A stretch of DNA of 61,183 nt from an uncultured Acidobacteriia bacterium. Its GTDB lineage: Bacteria > Acidobacteriota > Terriglobia > Bryobacterales > Bryobacteraceae. A model generated the notes under the pieces. It was not told where the DNA came from. It ran no database searches and worked only from the letters and a program-made list of their open reading frames with translations. Shown here in pieces: positions 52,126-59,383 of this stretch. The translations under genes and the position numbers were made by a program. The stretch is from the NCBI GenBank assembly GCA_903825445.1, contig CAIKAS010000098.1, forward strand, positions 1-61,183, in the 5' to 3' direction. Every line of letters begins with the position of its first letter. Positions within the stretch are counted from its first letter, which is position 1.

Positions 52126-54231
52126 GTGAAGCCCCACATCGCATTGATCCTGGCCGTCCTGTCCCTCACCTGTGCAGGGCTCCGCGCCGCCAACACCAGC
52201 CAGCCGTGGCCCGCATACGGCGGCGGCCCCGCCGATACCCGCTATTCCCCGCTGAAACAAATCAACACCACCAACGTCGCCCGCCTCAAAGTCGCCTGGA
52301 CCTACGACACGCAAGATGGCACTGGCGACACCCAAAACCAGCCCATCATGGTCGATGGCCTGCTGTACGGCGTCACCCCCGCCCACAAAATCGTCGCCAT
52401 CGATGCCGCCACCGGCAAGCGCAAATGGCAATTCGATTCTGGCGTCCGCGGCCGCGGCCCCAATCGTTCTGTTGTCTACTGGTCCAGCCAGTCTAACCAC
52501 GCCGAACAAAGAATCTTCGCTGATGTTCAGAGCTTCGTCTACGCCCTCAACCCCAAAACCGGCGCAGTCATCAAAACCTTCGGCAAAGACGGCCGCATCG
52601 ATCTCCGCGAAGACCTCGGTCGCGACCCCTCCAAACAATCCTGGGTCATCACCAGTCCCGGCATTATCTACAAGGATCTGCTCATCGTCGGTGGCCGTAC
52701 TCCCGAAGCCCTTCCCGCGCCCCCTGGCGATATTCGCGCCTACGACGTCCGCACCGGCAAAATCCGCTGGCAATTCCACACCATCCCGCACCCTGGCGAA
52801 ACCGGCTACGAAACCTGGCCGAAAGACGCGTGGGAATACACCGGCGCCGCCAACAACTGGCCCGGCATGGCTGTCGACGCGCAGCGCGGCATCGTCTACG
52901 TCCCCACCGGCTCTGCCGCCACCGATTTCTACGGCGCCGATCGCCTCGGTGATGACCTCTTCGCCAACACCCTTCTCGCGCTTAATGCCGATACCGGCGA
53001 ACGCATCTGGCACTTCCAGGCGGTAAAGCATGACGTCTGGGATCGCGACTTCCCCTCGCCGCCCACTCTTGTCACCGTGCAGCGTGATGGCAAATCCGTC
53101 GACGCCGTCGCGCAGGCGACAAAGCAAGGCTGGCTCTACCTCTTCGATAGGACCAACGGACAGCCCCTCTTCCCCATCGAATACAAGACCTATCCGGCCA
53201 GCACCGTACCCGGCGAAGTGACTTCCCCAACGCAGCCCCTCCCGACGAAACCCGCGCCCTTCGCCCGCCAACTCCTCACAGCCGACCTGCTCACCAACCG
53301 CACTCCGGAAGCGCATGCCTGGGCTGTGGAGCAGTTCGCCAAGCTGAAAAGCGAAGGCCAGTTCATCCCCCTCGCCCTCGGTCAGGAAACCGTCGTTTTC
53401 CCCGGCTTTGACGGTGGCGCCGAATGGGGTGGTTCCGCCTTCGATCCCGAAACCGGCATCTACTACGTCAACGCCAACGATCTCGCGTGGACCTCTGCCA
53501 TCAACAAAGCCCCGCCGCCGCGCGCCCGCTCCGCCGAACAGCTCTATACGAACAACTGCGCCGGCTGCCATCGTGAAGATCTCTCCGGTCAGCCTCCGCA
53601 ATTCCCGTCTCTGCTCGATCTCCGTGGTAACCGTACCACGCAGCAGGTTGCCGATACCATCCGCCAGGGTGGAGGCCGCATGGCGTCATTCCCCAATCTG
53701 AGTCAAACCGAAACCACCGCGCTCGCCCAATTCGTCCTCACCGGCGATAACAAGGAACTGGCCAGCGCCTCCGCGCCAACCGATCCCCGCATCAATCAGA
53801 CCTACAAGTTCAGTGGTTACAACCGCTGGCTCGATCCGGATGGTTTCCCCGCCACCGCGCCGCCCTGGGGCACGCTCAACGCCATCAATCTCAATACGGG
53901 TGAGTACGCCTGGAAAATCCCGCTCGGTGAATATCCCGCGCTGGCAGCCAGGGGAATGAAGGATACGGGCTCTGAAAACTACGGTGGACCCATCGTGACG
54001 GCAGGCGGCCTGGTCTTCATCGCCGCCACAAATTTCGATAAGAAATTCCGCGCCTTCGACAAACGGACAGGCAAACTATTGTGGGAAACCACGTTGCCCA
54101 TGTCAGGCAATGCAACTCCAATCACCTACCAACTAAACGGCAGGCAATATGTGGTGATTTACGCGACTAACGGCAAGGCGGGAAAAGGCTCTACGTCAGG
54201 CGGGATCTACGTAGCCTTCGCCCTCCCCTAG
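52126..54231 (+). CDS. PQQ-dependent dehydrogenase with inserted cytochrome c domain
   Basis: A 701-residue periplasmic quinoprotein that begins at GTG 52126 with a signal peptide (IALILAVLSLTCAGLRA). Beta-propeller W-motifs run from about residue 25 (WPAYGGGPADTRYSPLKQI, VAWTYDTQDG, KRKWQFDSG, GKIRWQFHT, GERIWHFQ). A class I cytochrome c domain is inserted at about 470-545 (NNCAGCHRED for haem attachment; a Met in GGRMASFPNL may be the sixth ligand). The propeller then closes (TGEYAWKIPLGEYP, GKLLWETTLP). It would oxidise an alcohol or sugar and pass electrons through the haem to the respiratory chain. Substrate is not predictable. Confidence 0.88.
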   Translation: MKPHIALILAVLSLTCAGLRAANTSQPWPAYGGGPADTRYSPLKQINTTNVARLKVAWTYDTQDGTGDTQNQPIMVDGLLYGVTPAHKIVAIDAATGKRKWQFDSGVRGRGPNRSVVYWSSQSNHAEQRIFADVQSFVYALNPKTGAVIKTFGKDGRIDLREDLGRDPSKQSWVITSPGIIYKDLLIVGGRTPEALPAPPGDIRAYDVRTGKIRWQFHTIPHPGETGYETWPKDAWEYTGAANNWPGMAVDAQRGIVYVPTGSAATDFYGADRLGDDLFANTLLALNADTGERIWHFQAVKHDVWDRDFPSPPTLVTVQRDGKSVDAVAQATKQGWLYLFDRTNGQPLFPIEYKTYPASTVPGEVTSPTQPLPTKPAPFARQLLTADLLTNRTPEAHAWAVEQFAKLKSEGQFIPLALGQETVVFPGFDGGAEWGGSAFDPETGIYYVNANDLAWTSAINKAPPPRARSAEQLYTNNCAGCHREDLSGQPPQFPSLLDLRGNRTTQQVADTIRQGGGRMASFPNLSQTETTALAQFVLTGDNKELASASAPTDPRINQTYKFSGYNRWLDPDGFPATAPPWGTLNAINLNTGEYAWKIPLGEYPALAARGMKDTGSENYGGPIVTAGGLVFIAATNFDKKFRAFDKRTGKLLWETTLPMSGNATPITYQLNGRQYVVIYATNGKAGKGSTSGGIYVAFALP

Positions 54232-54245
54232 CCGGGATTGGGGGG

Positions 54246-54281
54246 GCGGGCAATCGTGCCCGCAGCCGCCTTTCAGGCGGC
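54246..54281. terminator. Two short hairpins between convergent genes, likely bidirectional terminator
   Basis: GCGGGCAATCGTGCCCGC (54246-54263) and GCCGCCTTTCAGGCGGC (54265-54281) each form a 7-bp GC-rich stem with a small loop. They lie between the convergent PQQ dehydrogenase and ferredoxin genes. There are no strong U tracts, so termination may be partial. Confidence 0.55.
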
Positions 54282-54292
54282 CCTGGCTTAAT

Positions 54293-54667
54293 CTAATGCC
54301 CCTCACTAACATAATTCCGATTCCATGCCGGAATATGCAGCGTGACATCGCCCTTCACAATCGCCTGGCATCCAAGCCGCGAATTCAGCTGGAAGTCCGA
54401 CGCCTGTTCCACGCGGTCAAACTCGTCGTCATCCATCGGCGACAGATTGTCCGCACCCTGCTTCACCACAACGTGGCAAGTCGTGCACGCGCAACTGCCG
54501 CCGCAGGCATGTTCCAGATGGAATCCGAAGTTCATCGCGACATCCAGCACGGATTCCGGCTTGCCGTGATTCTTATAGGGCAGCTTGCCGGATTCAAACT
54601 CGAAAGTCTCGTTGGCGGGAAGAAAAGTAACCTTAGGCAAACCACCATTGTAGCGGACCTCAGCCAA
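54293..54667 (-). CDS. 2Fe-2S ferredoxin (ISC/adrenodoxin type)
   Basis: A 124-residue protein with the cluster-binding CGGSCACTTCH motif (Cys-x5-Cys-x2-Cys pattern) near residues 55-65 and the fourth Cys in RLGCQAI near residue 99. Flanking EHACGG and ESVLDVAMNFG are typical of Isc-type Fdx. It carries electrons for Fe-S assembly or a monooxygenase. No isc genes are adjacent. It is a single gene convergent with the PQQ dehydrogenase. Confidence 0.88.
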   Translation of the reverse strand: MAEVRYNGGLPKVTFLPANETFEFESGKLPYKNHGKPESVLDVAMNFGFHLEHACGGSCACTTCHVVVKQGADNLSPMDDDEFDRVEQASDFQLNSRLGCQAIVKGDVTLHIPAWNRNYVSEGH

Positions 54668-54783
54668 CCCCTCTTGCGCCCAGGCAGCTCGCGCACTCAG
54701 AGAAACCTTCTGGCCCTTCGCATTCTCTATTATGAGAACCGGAGTCTTCGATATGGGTCGAGTTCAGGAAATAGCCCTCGGAA

Positions 54784-55074
54784 ATGTCGGCGACGATCAT
54801 TGCCGCCGCAAATCCCAGGCGCATCATTCTATTCGGTTCCCGCGCGTCTGGCGCTGCCACCGAGGACAGCGATTTTGACCTGACGGTGGTGGAAGACGGT
54901 CCGGTGAACCGATACTCGGAAATGGTCCGGCTGCGTGGTTTGCTCCGTGGCTTTAATGTTCCGCTGGACCTCCTGGTCGTAAGTGAAGACAACTACCAAT
55001 ACTGGCGCGACACACCCGGTAACGTCTATTACGAAGCCGCCACCAGAGGTCTTACGCGCCATGAAGCGGCATGA
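54784..55074 (+). CDS. MNT-type nucleotidyltransferase (antitoxin of a HEPN/MNT pair), probably 5' degraded
   Basis: A 96-residue protein with the minimal nucleotidyltransferase motif RRIILFGSRASGAATEDSDF (GS-x9-DxD) and a later DLLVV strand. MNT proteins AMPylate and neutralise HEPN RNase toxins. An ATG at 54753 opens GRVQEIA, which would extend the protein as in full-length relatives, but that frame joins this one only if one base near 54775-54780 is removed. The 5' end therefore looks frameshifted. The gene overlaps the start of the HEPN remnant by 14 bases. Confidence 0.6.
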   Translation: MSATIIAAANPRRIILFGSRASGAATEDSDFDLTVVEDGPVNRYSEMVRLRGLLRGFNVPLDLLVVSEDNYQYWRDTPGNVYYEAATRGLTRHEAA

Positions 55075-55250
55075 GCAGGCACGCCTCTTCCTGCGAAAGG
55101 CCAGTTCAGGACGACGCGCTGTTCGACGAAGTTGCCGATTCTGTGAAAGTTTGCAATGCGAGGGCGGGATCACCGGACACGCGTCGTGCCTGTTGCCGTC
55201 GCATCGCGAAACGCTCACTCGGCGCACGCTGCGCGCCGGGCAGAAGCTGA
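55061..55250 (+). pseudogene. HEPN-domain toxin remnant
   Basis: The ATG at 55061 begins MKRHEQARLFLRKA, the usual start of HEPN partners of MNT proteins. The expected continuation QDDALFDEVADSVKVCNA is in another frame from 55107, and after that no HEPN helices can be followed. That frame ends at TGA 55248-55250. The RxxxxH catalytic motif was not found in any frame. The toxin is therefore inactive. Confidence 0.6.
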
Positions 55251-55508
55251 GTCGCCAGGCAGAGGTAATTAGAAGCGCCTGCGGCAGCACGGAATCCACG
55301 CGACGAAGCTCAGCATGGCTCATACATAATCTCCCTTATCCGAAGTTGGCCGCGCCGCGCTGGTGCGCGTCGCTAAAACCACCAACTTCCGATAACGCGG
55401 GCTTCATGTATTTCGCTCACACGCATCCGCAACGCGCGGAACCGTGTAGTGGCCTTCGGCCCTGGATTTCCGCGCTCAAACCGCGCGGTAGGGAAGCCAC
55501 ATTCCATT
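55251..55508. other. Gene-free stretch with a palindromic element
   Basis: No gene is supported. It lies between the decayed HEPN remnant and the stop of the convergent carboxypeptidase-regulatory-like gene, and its main content is the inverted repeat at 55336-55395. Confidence 0.5.
55336..55395. repeat. Imperfect 14-bp inverted repeat with GC-rich loop
   Basis: TTATCCGAAGTTGG (55336-55349) pairs with CCAACTTCCGATAA (55382-55395) at 13 of 14 positions, around a 32-base loop that is itself GC-rich (CGCGCCGCGC). It may be a REP-like or small mobile palindrome, or a terminator for the adjoining genes. Confidence 0.6.
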
Positions 55509-56129
55509 TCACCGAAGAAGCACGACCCTTCGGTCGTAGATACCACAAGCGGATGCGTCAACTACCGTTGAGACCAAAACCTGCAGGTCACGATCAGTTA
55601 TCTCAAGTGCATATTTGCTCGGGGAAATATCAAACTGCACGCCACCAGACTTGGTCGTGGTCTTGCACAGACTCATATCCGGACGCGACAAGCATACCTT
55701 TATGCCCTCCAGCGCCTCCGCTCGCCTTCCCATCAGCCGAATGCTGACTTCCGATGCTCTGCAAAGCTCGTACCCGTCCCAAATGCCCTCCTTCAGCGGT
55801 ATCAAGTCCAAGTCCTGTACGCTTCGCAGGCTCGGAGCAATAACAATGGGCGCGTAGGTCGTAACGACGGACACGTTCTCCGCCGTCGCTGTAACAGAAT
55901 ATGTTCCTGGAGGTATCGAAAGAAACGAGTAGATACCATCGACGCCGGAACGCGCCGAACTTGCAAAACCCCCACTCGACGACTCCAGTCTGATCGTTGC
56001 ATCGCTCACCAACGCACCCGAGGCATCCTTCACAACTCCACTGAGGCCAGACTTCGTCGTCGACTGGGAAAACAAACACGCGCACCCCACGACTGCGACC
56101 AAGAGCTTTCCGGCCCGGGCTACGCGCAT
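55509..56129 (-). CDS. Predicted lipoprotein with a carboxypeptidase-regulatory-like domain; possible partner of the second Rhs tip
   Basis: A 206-residue exported protein. The ATG at 56129 follows GAGGAGCGTGAA. The signal ends in VAVVGC, which fits a lipobox, so the mature N-terminus may be a lipidated Cys16. Residues about 25-95 form a CarboxypepD_reg/Cna-B-type sandwich (SGLSGVVKDASGALVSDATI, GIYSFLSIPPGTYSVTATAE). The second half is a further beta-rich domain with paired cysteines (ELCRAS, KVCLS, SLCKT, SACG). It starts 11 bases after the second Rhs cassette. By position it could be that tip's immunity protein. That role is inferred from gene order only. Confidence 0.7.
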   Translation of the reverse strand: MRVARAGKLLVAVVGCACLFSQSTTKSGLSGVVKDASGALVSDATIRLESSSGGFASSARSGVDGIYSFLSIPPGTYSVTATAENVSVVTTYAPIVIAPSLRSVQDLDLIPLKEGIWDGYELCRASEVSIRLMGRRAEALEGIKVCLSRPDMSLCKTTTKSGGVQFDISPSKYALEITDRDLQVLVSTVVDASACGIYDRRVVLLR

Positions 56130-56139
56130 TTCACGCTCC

Positions 56140-57030
56140 TCATTGAAGGCAATCCTGGACGACCGCTTTCGTAATGCCAGCAGATCCGTTGACAGTAACT
56201 CCGTTGCCAAGCGTAATTTGTTGACCCTGATTGTCGGCTCCGGCTATGCCCGTAAGGTGAAGCAGCTCGTGTATAAGAACCACCTGCCGCATCTGCAAGT
56301 AGGTCAGTCCATTGAACACGCTCGACGGGTTTGTGAGAACTGATTGGCCATTGGCATCGAGCCCGCTGAAGAAGTAACGGTTCGAAGCAACGAAAATAGA
56401 TCCATTCAACGTAGCTGCTCCAACACCCGACGGCACGGCATCATCGAACGCCGCTATGGCTATACTCGCGGTAGCCATAGAAAAAGCGGGATCCGAGTTG
56501 GAACCAAAAAGCGCCGCGCAGGTCGGCAACGACAGATCCACCTCGGCCGCATTTACGGCATTTTGCAAAATCACAGAATATGCTGGCGAGGCTCCTCCGG
56601 TGTTCTCAACTGGCGCAACACCAGCAGCACCGGCGCCCCCATTCTGGTAGCAGGCAGCATTGCCCGACGCGTCATAGCACGGAGGAGCCGCGCAGGAGAT
56701 GGGAGCATCCAGCGCTGACAGAACGTCCGCACTAACCGAGCACGGATCAAAGGAGACCTCGCTCGAACTGGCCTCCCCTTCCGCACAGTTTCCGAGCGTC
56801 GAACTGTCCGGAATACTATCGCTATAGTGCTCCAGCCACTGGTACCATGATTCACAATCGATCTTGCCGCTGGGGTCATTCCGGTTCACCGGATCATCGC
56901 TGGCGTACACATACCGGTTCCAGCTTCCCGGCCTCCTTGGATTCGCGCTCTTGCCGTACGAGTCTGGCGTAATAAACCTTCCGTACGCTGGCGCGTAGTA
57001 TCGCTGATCTGTGCCAGTTACATTCCGCAA
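56140..57030 (-). CDS. Rhs C-terminal cassette 2 with a predicted HExxH metallopeptidase tip
   Basis: A 296-codon frame without an ATG; TTG at 57030 is the only usable start. Residues 6-52 are the end of an Rhs core (QRYYAPAYGRFITPDSYG, SWNRYVYASDDPVNRNDPSG). After this junction the sequence is unique: a Cys-rich linker, then a domain with IFVASNRYFF, VVLIHELLHLTGIA (HELLH at 56257-56271, a zincin-type zinc site), and a terminal DCLQ. It overlaps the upstream exported-protein gene by 13 bases. It has the form of an orphan Rhs-CT: a spare toxin tip that can recombine onto a complete Rhs gene. Confidence 0.75.
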   Translation of the reverse strand: MRNVTGTDQRYYAPAYGRFITPDSYGKSANPRRPGSWNRYVYASDDPVNRNDPSGKIDCESWYQWLEHYSDSIPDSSTLGNCAEGEASSSEVSFDPCSVSADVLSALDAPISCAAPPCYDASGNAACYQNGGAGAAGVAPVENTGGASPAYSVILQNAVNAAEVDLSLPTCAALFGSNSDPAFSMATASIAIAAFDDAVPSGVGAATLNGSIFVASNRYFFSGLDANGQSVLTNPSSVFNGLTYLQMRQVVLIHELLHLTGIAGADNQGQQITLGNGVTVNGSAGITKAVVQDCLQ

Positions 57031-57554
57031 TTGGGCACAACCTCAACATCGTCGTACGTTCTTGCCACGAGCTGCGCCATTGCACCGTTTAGGTGGCCAA
57101 ATCCCCTAGGCGTCCCCAACCTTGTCCAAGTCCATTCTTCGTGGGTCTCAAATAATCCAGTCACCGTAATCACCAGACACTCGTGCGGCTTCAGTTGCGG
57201 GCGCAGTTGTTCATACTTCAAGAAAACCCGGCGCATCGATGCTTCATCGAATCTAAAATTGATCGGATGAATCGTGTTTCCCGCGCCCGGCGAAGCGAGC
57301 GAGATGATCCAGTCCCATCGATATCCTTCGGTGAGCAAGGAACCGGAACAATGATCCCCGATTAAGTTAGACGACTCGGTGGTTCCCGTGTTTTGGGCAC
57401 GGATTCTTACCATCTGTCCGTCGTACTTCAGACGATTCGACAATGCTTCGCAAACGGAAAGAATCGGAAATTGTCCGGATTCCGTTGTTGACACCTGCGC
57501 CCACACCGCAAATGAGACCAAGCAGACGACGATTGCCGCCACCGTTCGGATCAT
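57018..57554 (-). CDS. Small exported protein between the two Rhs tips; candidate immunity protein
   Basis: A 178-residue protein. The ATG at 57554 overlaps the stop of Rhs cassette 1 (ATGA) and opens a signal peptide (RTVAAIVVCLVSFAVWAQ). The mature part has SVCEALSNRLKYDGQMVRIR, then GDHCSG, and ends EVVPNCGM, with Cys residues spaced for disulfides. It resembles small acidobacterial exported proteins with a possible OB-like barrel, but I do not recognise a named family. Coupling to cassette 1 on one side and overlap with cassette 2 on the other fit a toxin-immunity arrangement with immunity acting outside the cytoplasm. Confidence 0.7.
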   Translation of the reverse strand: MIRTVAAIVVCLVSFAVWAQVSTTESGQFPILSVCEALSNRLKYDGQMVRIRAQNTGTTESSNLIGDHCSGSLLTEGYRWDWIISLASPGAGNTIHPINFRFDEASMRRVFLKYEQLRPQLKPHECLVITVTGLFETHEEWTWTRLGTPRGFGHLNGAMAQLVARTYDDVEVVPNCGM

Positions 57555-58378
57555 TGGAAACAATGACTGGCGATCAGGCCGTCATTGCCTCCGCTCAATG
57601 CTGCATTGTTCATGTCAGTTTGGTCCATTTGATTCGTACCCGGACCAAAGATGTAGTCCATCGCATGTCCAAGTTCATGGAGCAACATCAGAGTCTGTTG
57701 TTCTACCGTACCGTAAACGTAGTAACCCGTCGATGTATTAAGCGTTATCGACACCGTGTCGTAAGTGAAACTGGGCGTCTTGACTACCGTTACATCGGAG
57801 GTTTGCGCGCTAACCACCAATCCAGGCGGGCTGATCAGAGGCGCAGCGGTGATCGACCCGAAGACATTCGAATACACAAGTAACGATAGAACTTGGCTGG
57901 CCGAATAGACGGTATTTCCCAACGTGCCTTGGCCAAGTGTCTGTGCGCACTCAGGGTTTTCCAACTCCTGGAGCGCGTTAGTATAGGCCGCGCCCATCAC
58001 TCCCCAGAGGGAGCCGTCGCCTCTCGTTGCGTGCCCATTGCCGCCGGCGTCTGGCCCAACCTGATTCGAGATGCCGCCATCCCCGCTGGCTGCGCCCAGA
58101 GCGGAATTCTCCGCTGCAAACTGATCCGTGCAGGAACCATCGGAATGATTCAGCTGCGACAGCAGAATCTGCCCTTCGTAGCTCAACTCCTGCGCTGTCG
58201 TGTCATCCCAGTATTCGCCCGTATCGCCATCCCAGAAGCACAATCCTCGCGGATCAAACCGGTTGACCGGATCGCCACCGGTATAGCTATACCGATTCCA
58301 GGTCGAAGGATTCTTCGCGCTGATGCTCGTGCCGGAAGGATCGGGACTGTTAATGCGGATTCTCCCGAAGGCGATCAC
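57551..58378 (-). CDS. Rhs C-terminal cassette 1 with a predicted HExxH metallopeptidase tip, truncated by IS21
   Basis: The open frame has 275 codons, but bases 58354-58378 belong to the IS21 end, so only 57551-58353 is Rhs sequence. It begins within an Rhs core (NSPDPSGTSISAKNPSTWNR, YSYTGGDPVNRFDPRG). A unique tip follows with VSITLNTSTGYYVYG, TLMLLHELGHAMDYI (HELGH at 57665-57679) and a terminal SHCFQ. The ending Cys-(Phe/Leu)-Gln and the HExxH helix are shared with cassette 2, so the two tips are homologous though diverged. The insertion removed the rest of the Rhs gene. Only a GTG provided by the IS end could start translation. Confidence 0.75.
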   Translation of the reverse strand: MIAFGRIRINSPDPSGTSISAKNPSTWNRYSYTGGDPVNRFDPRGLCFWDGDTGEYWDDTTAQELSYEGQILLSQLNHSDGSCTDQFAAENSALGAASGDGGISNQVGPDAGGNGHATRGDGSLWGVMGAAYTNALQELENPECAQTLGQGTLGNTVYSASQVLSLLVYSNVFGSITAAPLISPPGLVVSAQTSDVTVVKTPSFTYDTVSITLNTSTGYYVYGTVEQQTLMLLHELGHAMDYIFGPGTNQMDQTDMNNAALSGGNDGLIASHCFQ

Positions 58379-58423
58379 TCATTCTCCTCTGATTCCGATC
58401 ACCATTCGCCCGTGATCGATCAG
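58354..58423. repeat. IS21 left end: three transposase-binding-type repeats
   Basis: Three adjoining units of 25, 24 and 21 bases (58354-58378, 58379-58402, 58403-58423). The first two have the pattern TTCTCC, then a purine-pyrimidine spacer, then CGATCAC. The third is degenerate and ends CGATCAG. Confidence 0.75.
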
Positions 58424-58602
58424 CGAGGTCGGAGCGAAGCGACGCTGGCTTTTTCATTCTGCCCGAGAGTGATCGGAATGGCAAGAGAAAACGTTCGGTT
58501 TTCGCGATCCCGGTCCGAAGCGAAGCGTAGGCTGGCCCCTGTTTGAGCGGGGATGGGGGCCGGGGGAAGGGGCCGGCATCTGAGGCCCCTTCCCTTCAGC
58601 AC

Positions 58603-59370
58603 TCAGTCGCCCGGAGCGGGCTTTGACGCTCCGGCTTGCTTCGGGATATTTTTCCTCATCGAATCGCCCTTCAACTCGATCCGGTGCGCCCGATGCACAA
58701 TGCGGTCGAGGATACCTTCAGCCACCGTCGAATCGCCGATCTGACTATGCCATTTCGCCACCGGCATCTGCGACGTCAGCACCAGCGATCGTGTCTGGCA
58801 CCGATCCTCGCAGATCTCCCAGAAGTCTCGCGCCTCCGCCTCGCTCAGCGGCGTCATCGCCCAGTCGTCCACGACCAGCACGTCGATCCGGCTCAGACGA
58901 AGCAGCATGTTCCGCAGACTACCGTCGGCCCGCGCCAGGGCCAGATCCCGGAATAACGCCGCCGCCCTTGTGTAGAATGCCGAATAGCCGTCGCGGCACG
59001 CCTTCTGCGCCAGCGCGCAGGCGAGGAAGCTTTTGCCAACGCCGGTCGGCCCGCAAACGAAGACGTTCTCATGTTGTTCCACCCATGCCGATTGCGCCGC
59101 GAGCGATCGCAACAGCGTTTTATCCAGCCCCCGCGCGGCCCGGTAATCGATGTCTTCCACGCAGGCATTGGCGCGCAGTTTCGCCCGCCGCAGCCGCGCC
59201 TGAAAGGCTTCGTTCTCGCGCCATGTGAACTGCCGGTCCACCAGCAGCGCCAGACGGTCTTCGAAGCTCAGTTCCGCCGCCTGTTCGCTCTTCGCCAGCT
59301 CGCGCCACGCCTGCGCCATGCCGTGCAATCGCATGGCTTCCAGTTTTTCCAGTGTCGGTTGATGCAGCAT
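58603..59370 (-). CDS. istB: IS21 transposition helper ATPase IstB
   Basis: A 255-residue AAA+ protein with Walker A FVCGPTGVGKSFLACALA (about residues 104-121), Walker B RIDVLVVDDWAM, and sensor-type LTSQMPVAKWH. The N-terminal helical region (LEAMRLHGMAQAWREL) contacts the transposase in this family. The ATG at 59370 follows AAAGGAG by eight bases; an ATG-free upstream extension is unlikely. It directs IstA to its target and starts 13 bases after the istA stop. Confidence 0.93.
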   Translation of the reverse strand: MLHQPTLEKLEAMRLHGMAQAWRELAKSEQAAELSFEDRLALLVDRQFTWRENEAFQARLRRAKLRANACVEDIDYRAARGLDKTLLRSLAAQSAWVEQHENVFVCGPTGVGKSFLACALAQKACRDGYSAFYTRAAALFRDLALARADGSLRNMLLRLSRIDVLVVDDWAMTPLSEAEARDFWEICEDRCQTRSLVLTSQMPVAKWHSQIGDSTVAEGILDRIVHRAHRIELKGDSMRKNIPKQAGASKPAPGD

Positions 59371-59383
59371 CGTTCTGTCTCCT

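Noticed and set aside
51688..53601. A 637-codon frame antisense to the PQQ dehydrogenase
   Set aside because: Gly/Asp/Val-rich composition with no domain; the opposite strand has unmistakable propeller and haem motifs.
54983..55747. A 254-codon plus-strand frame across the HEPN remnant
   Set aside because: Only the internal MKRHEQARLFLRKA segment is meaningful; the remainder is Arg/Ser-rich and runs through a palindrome and the opposite-strand gene.
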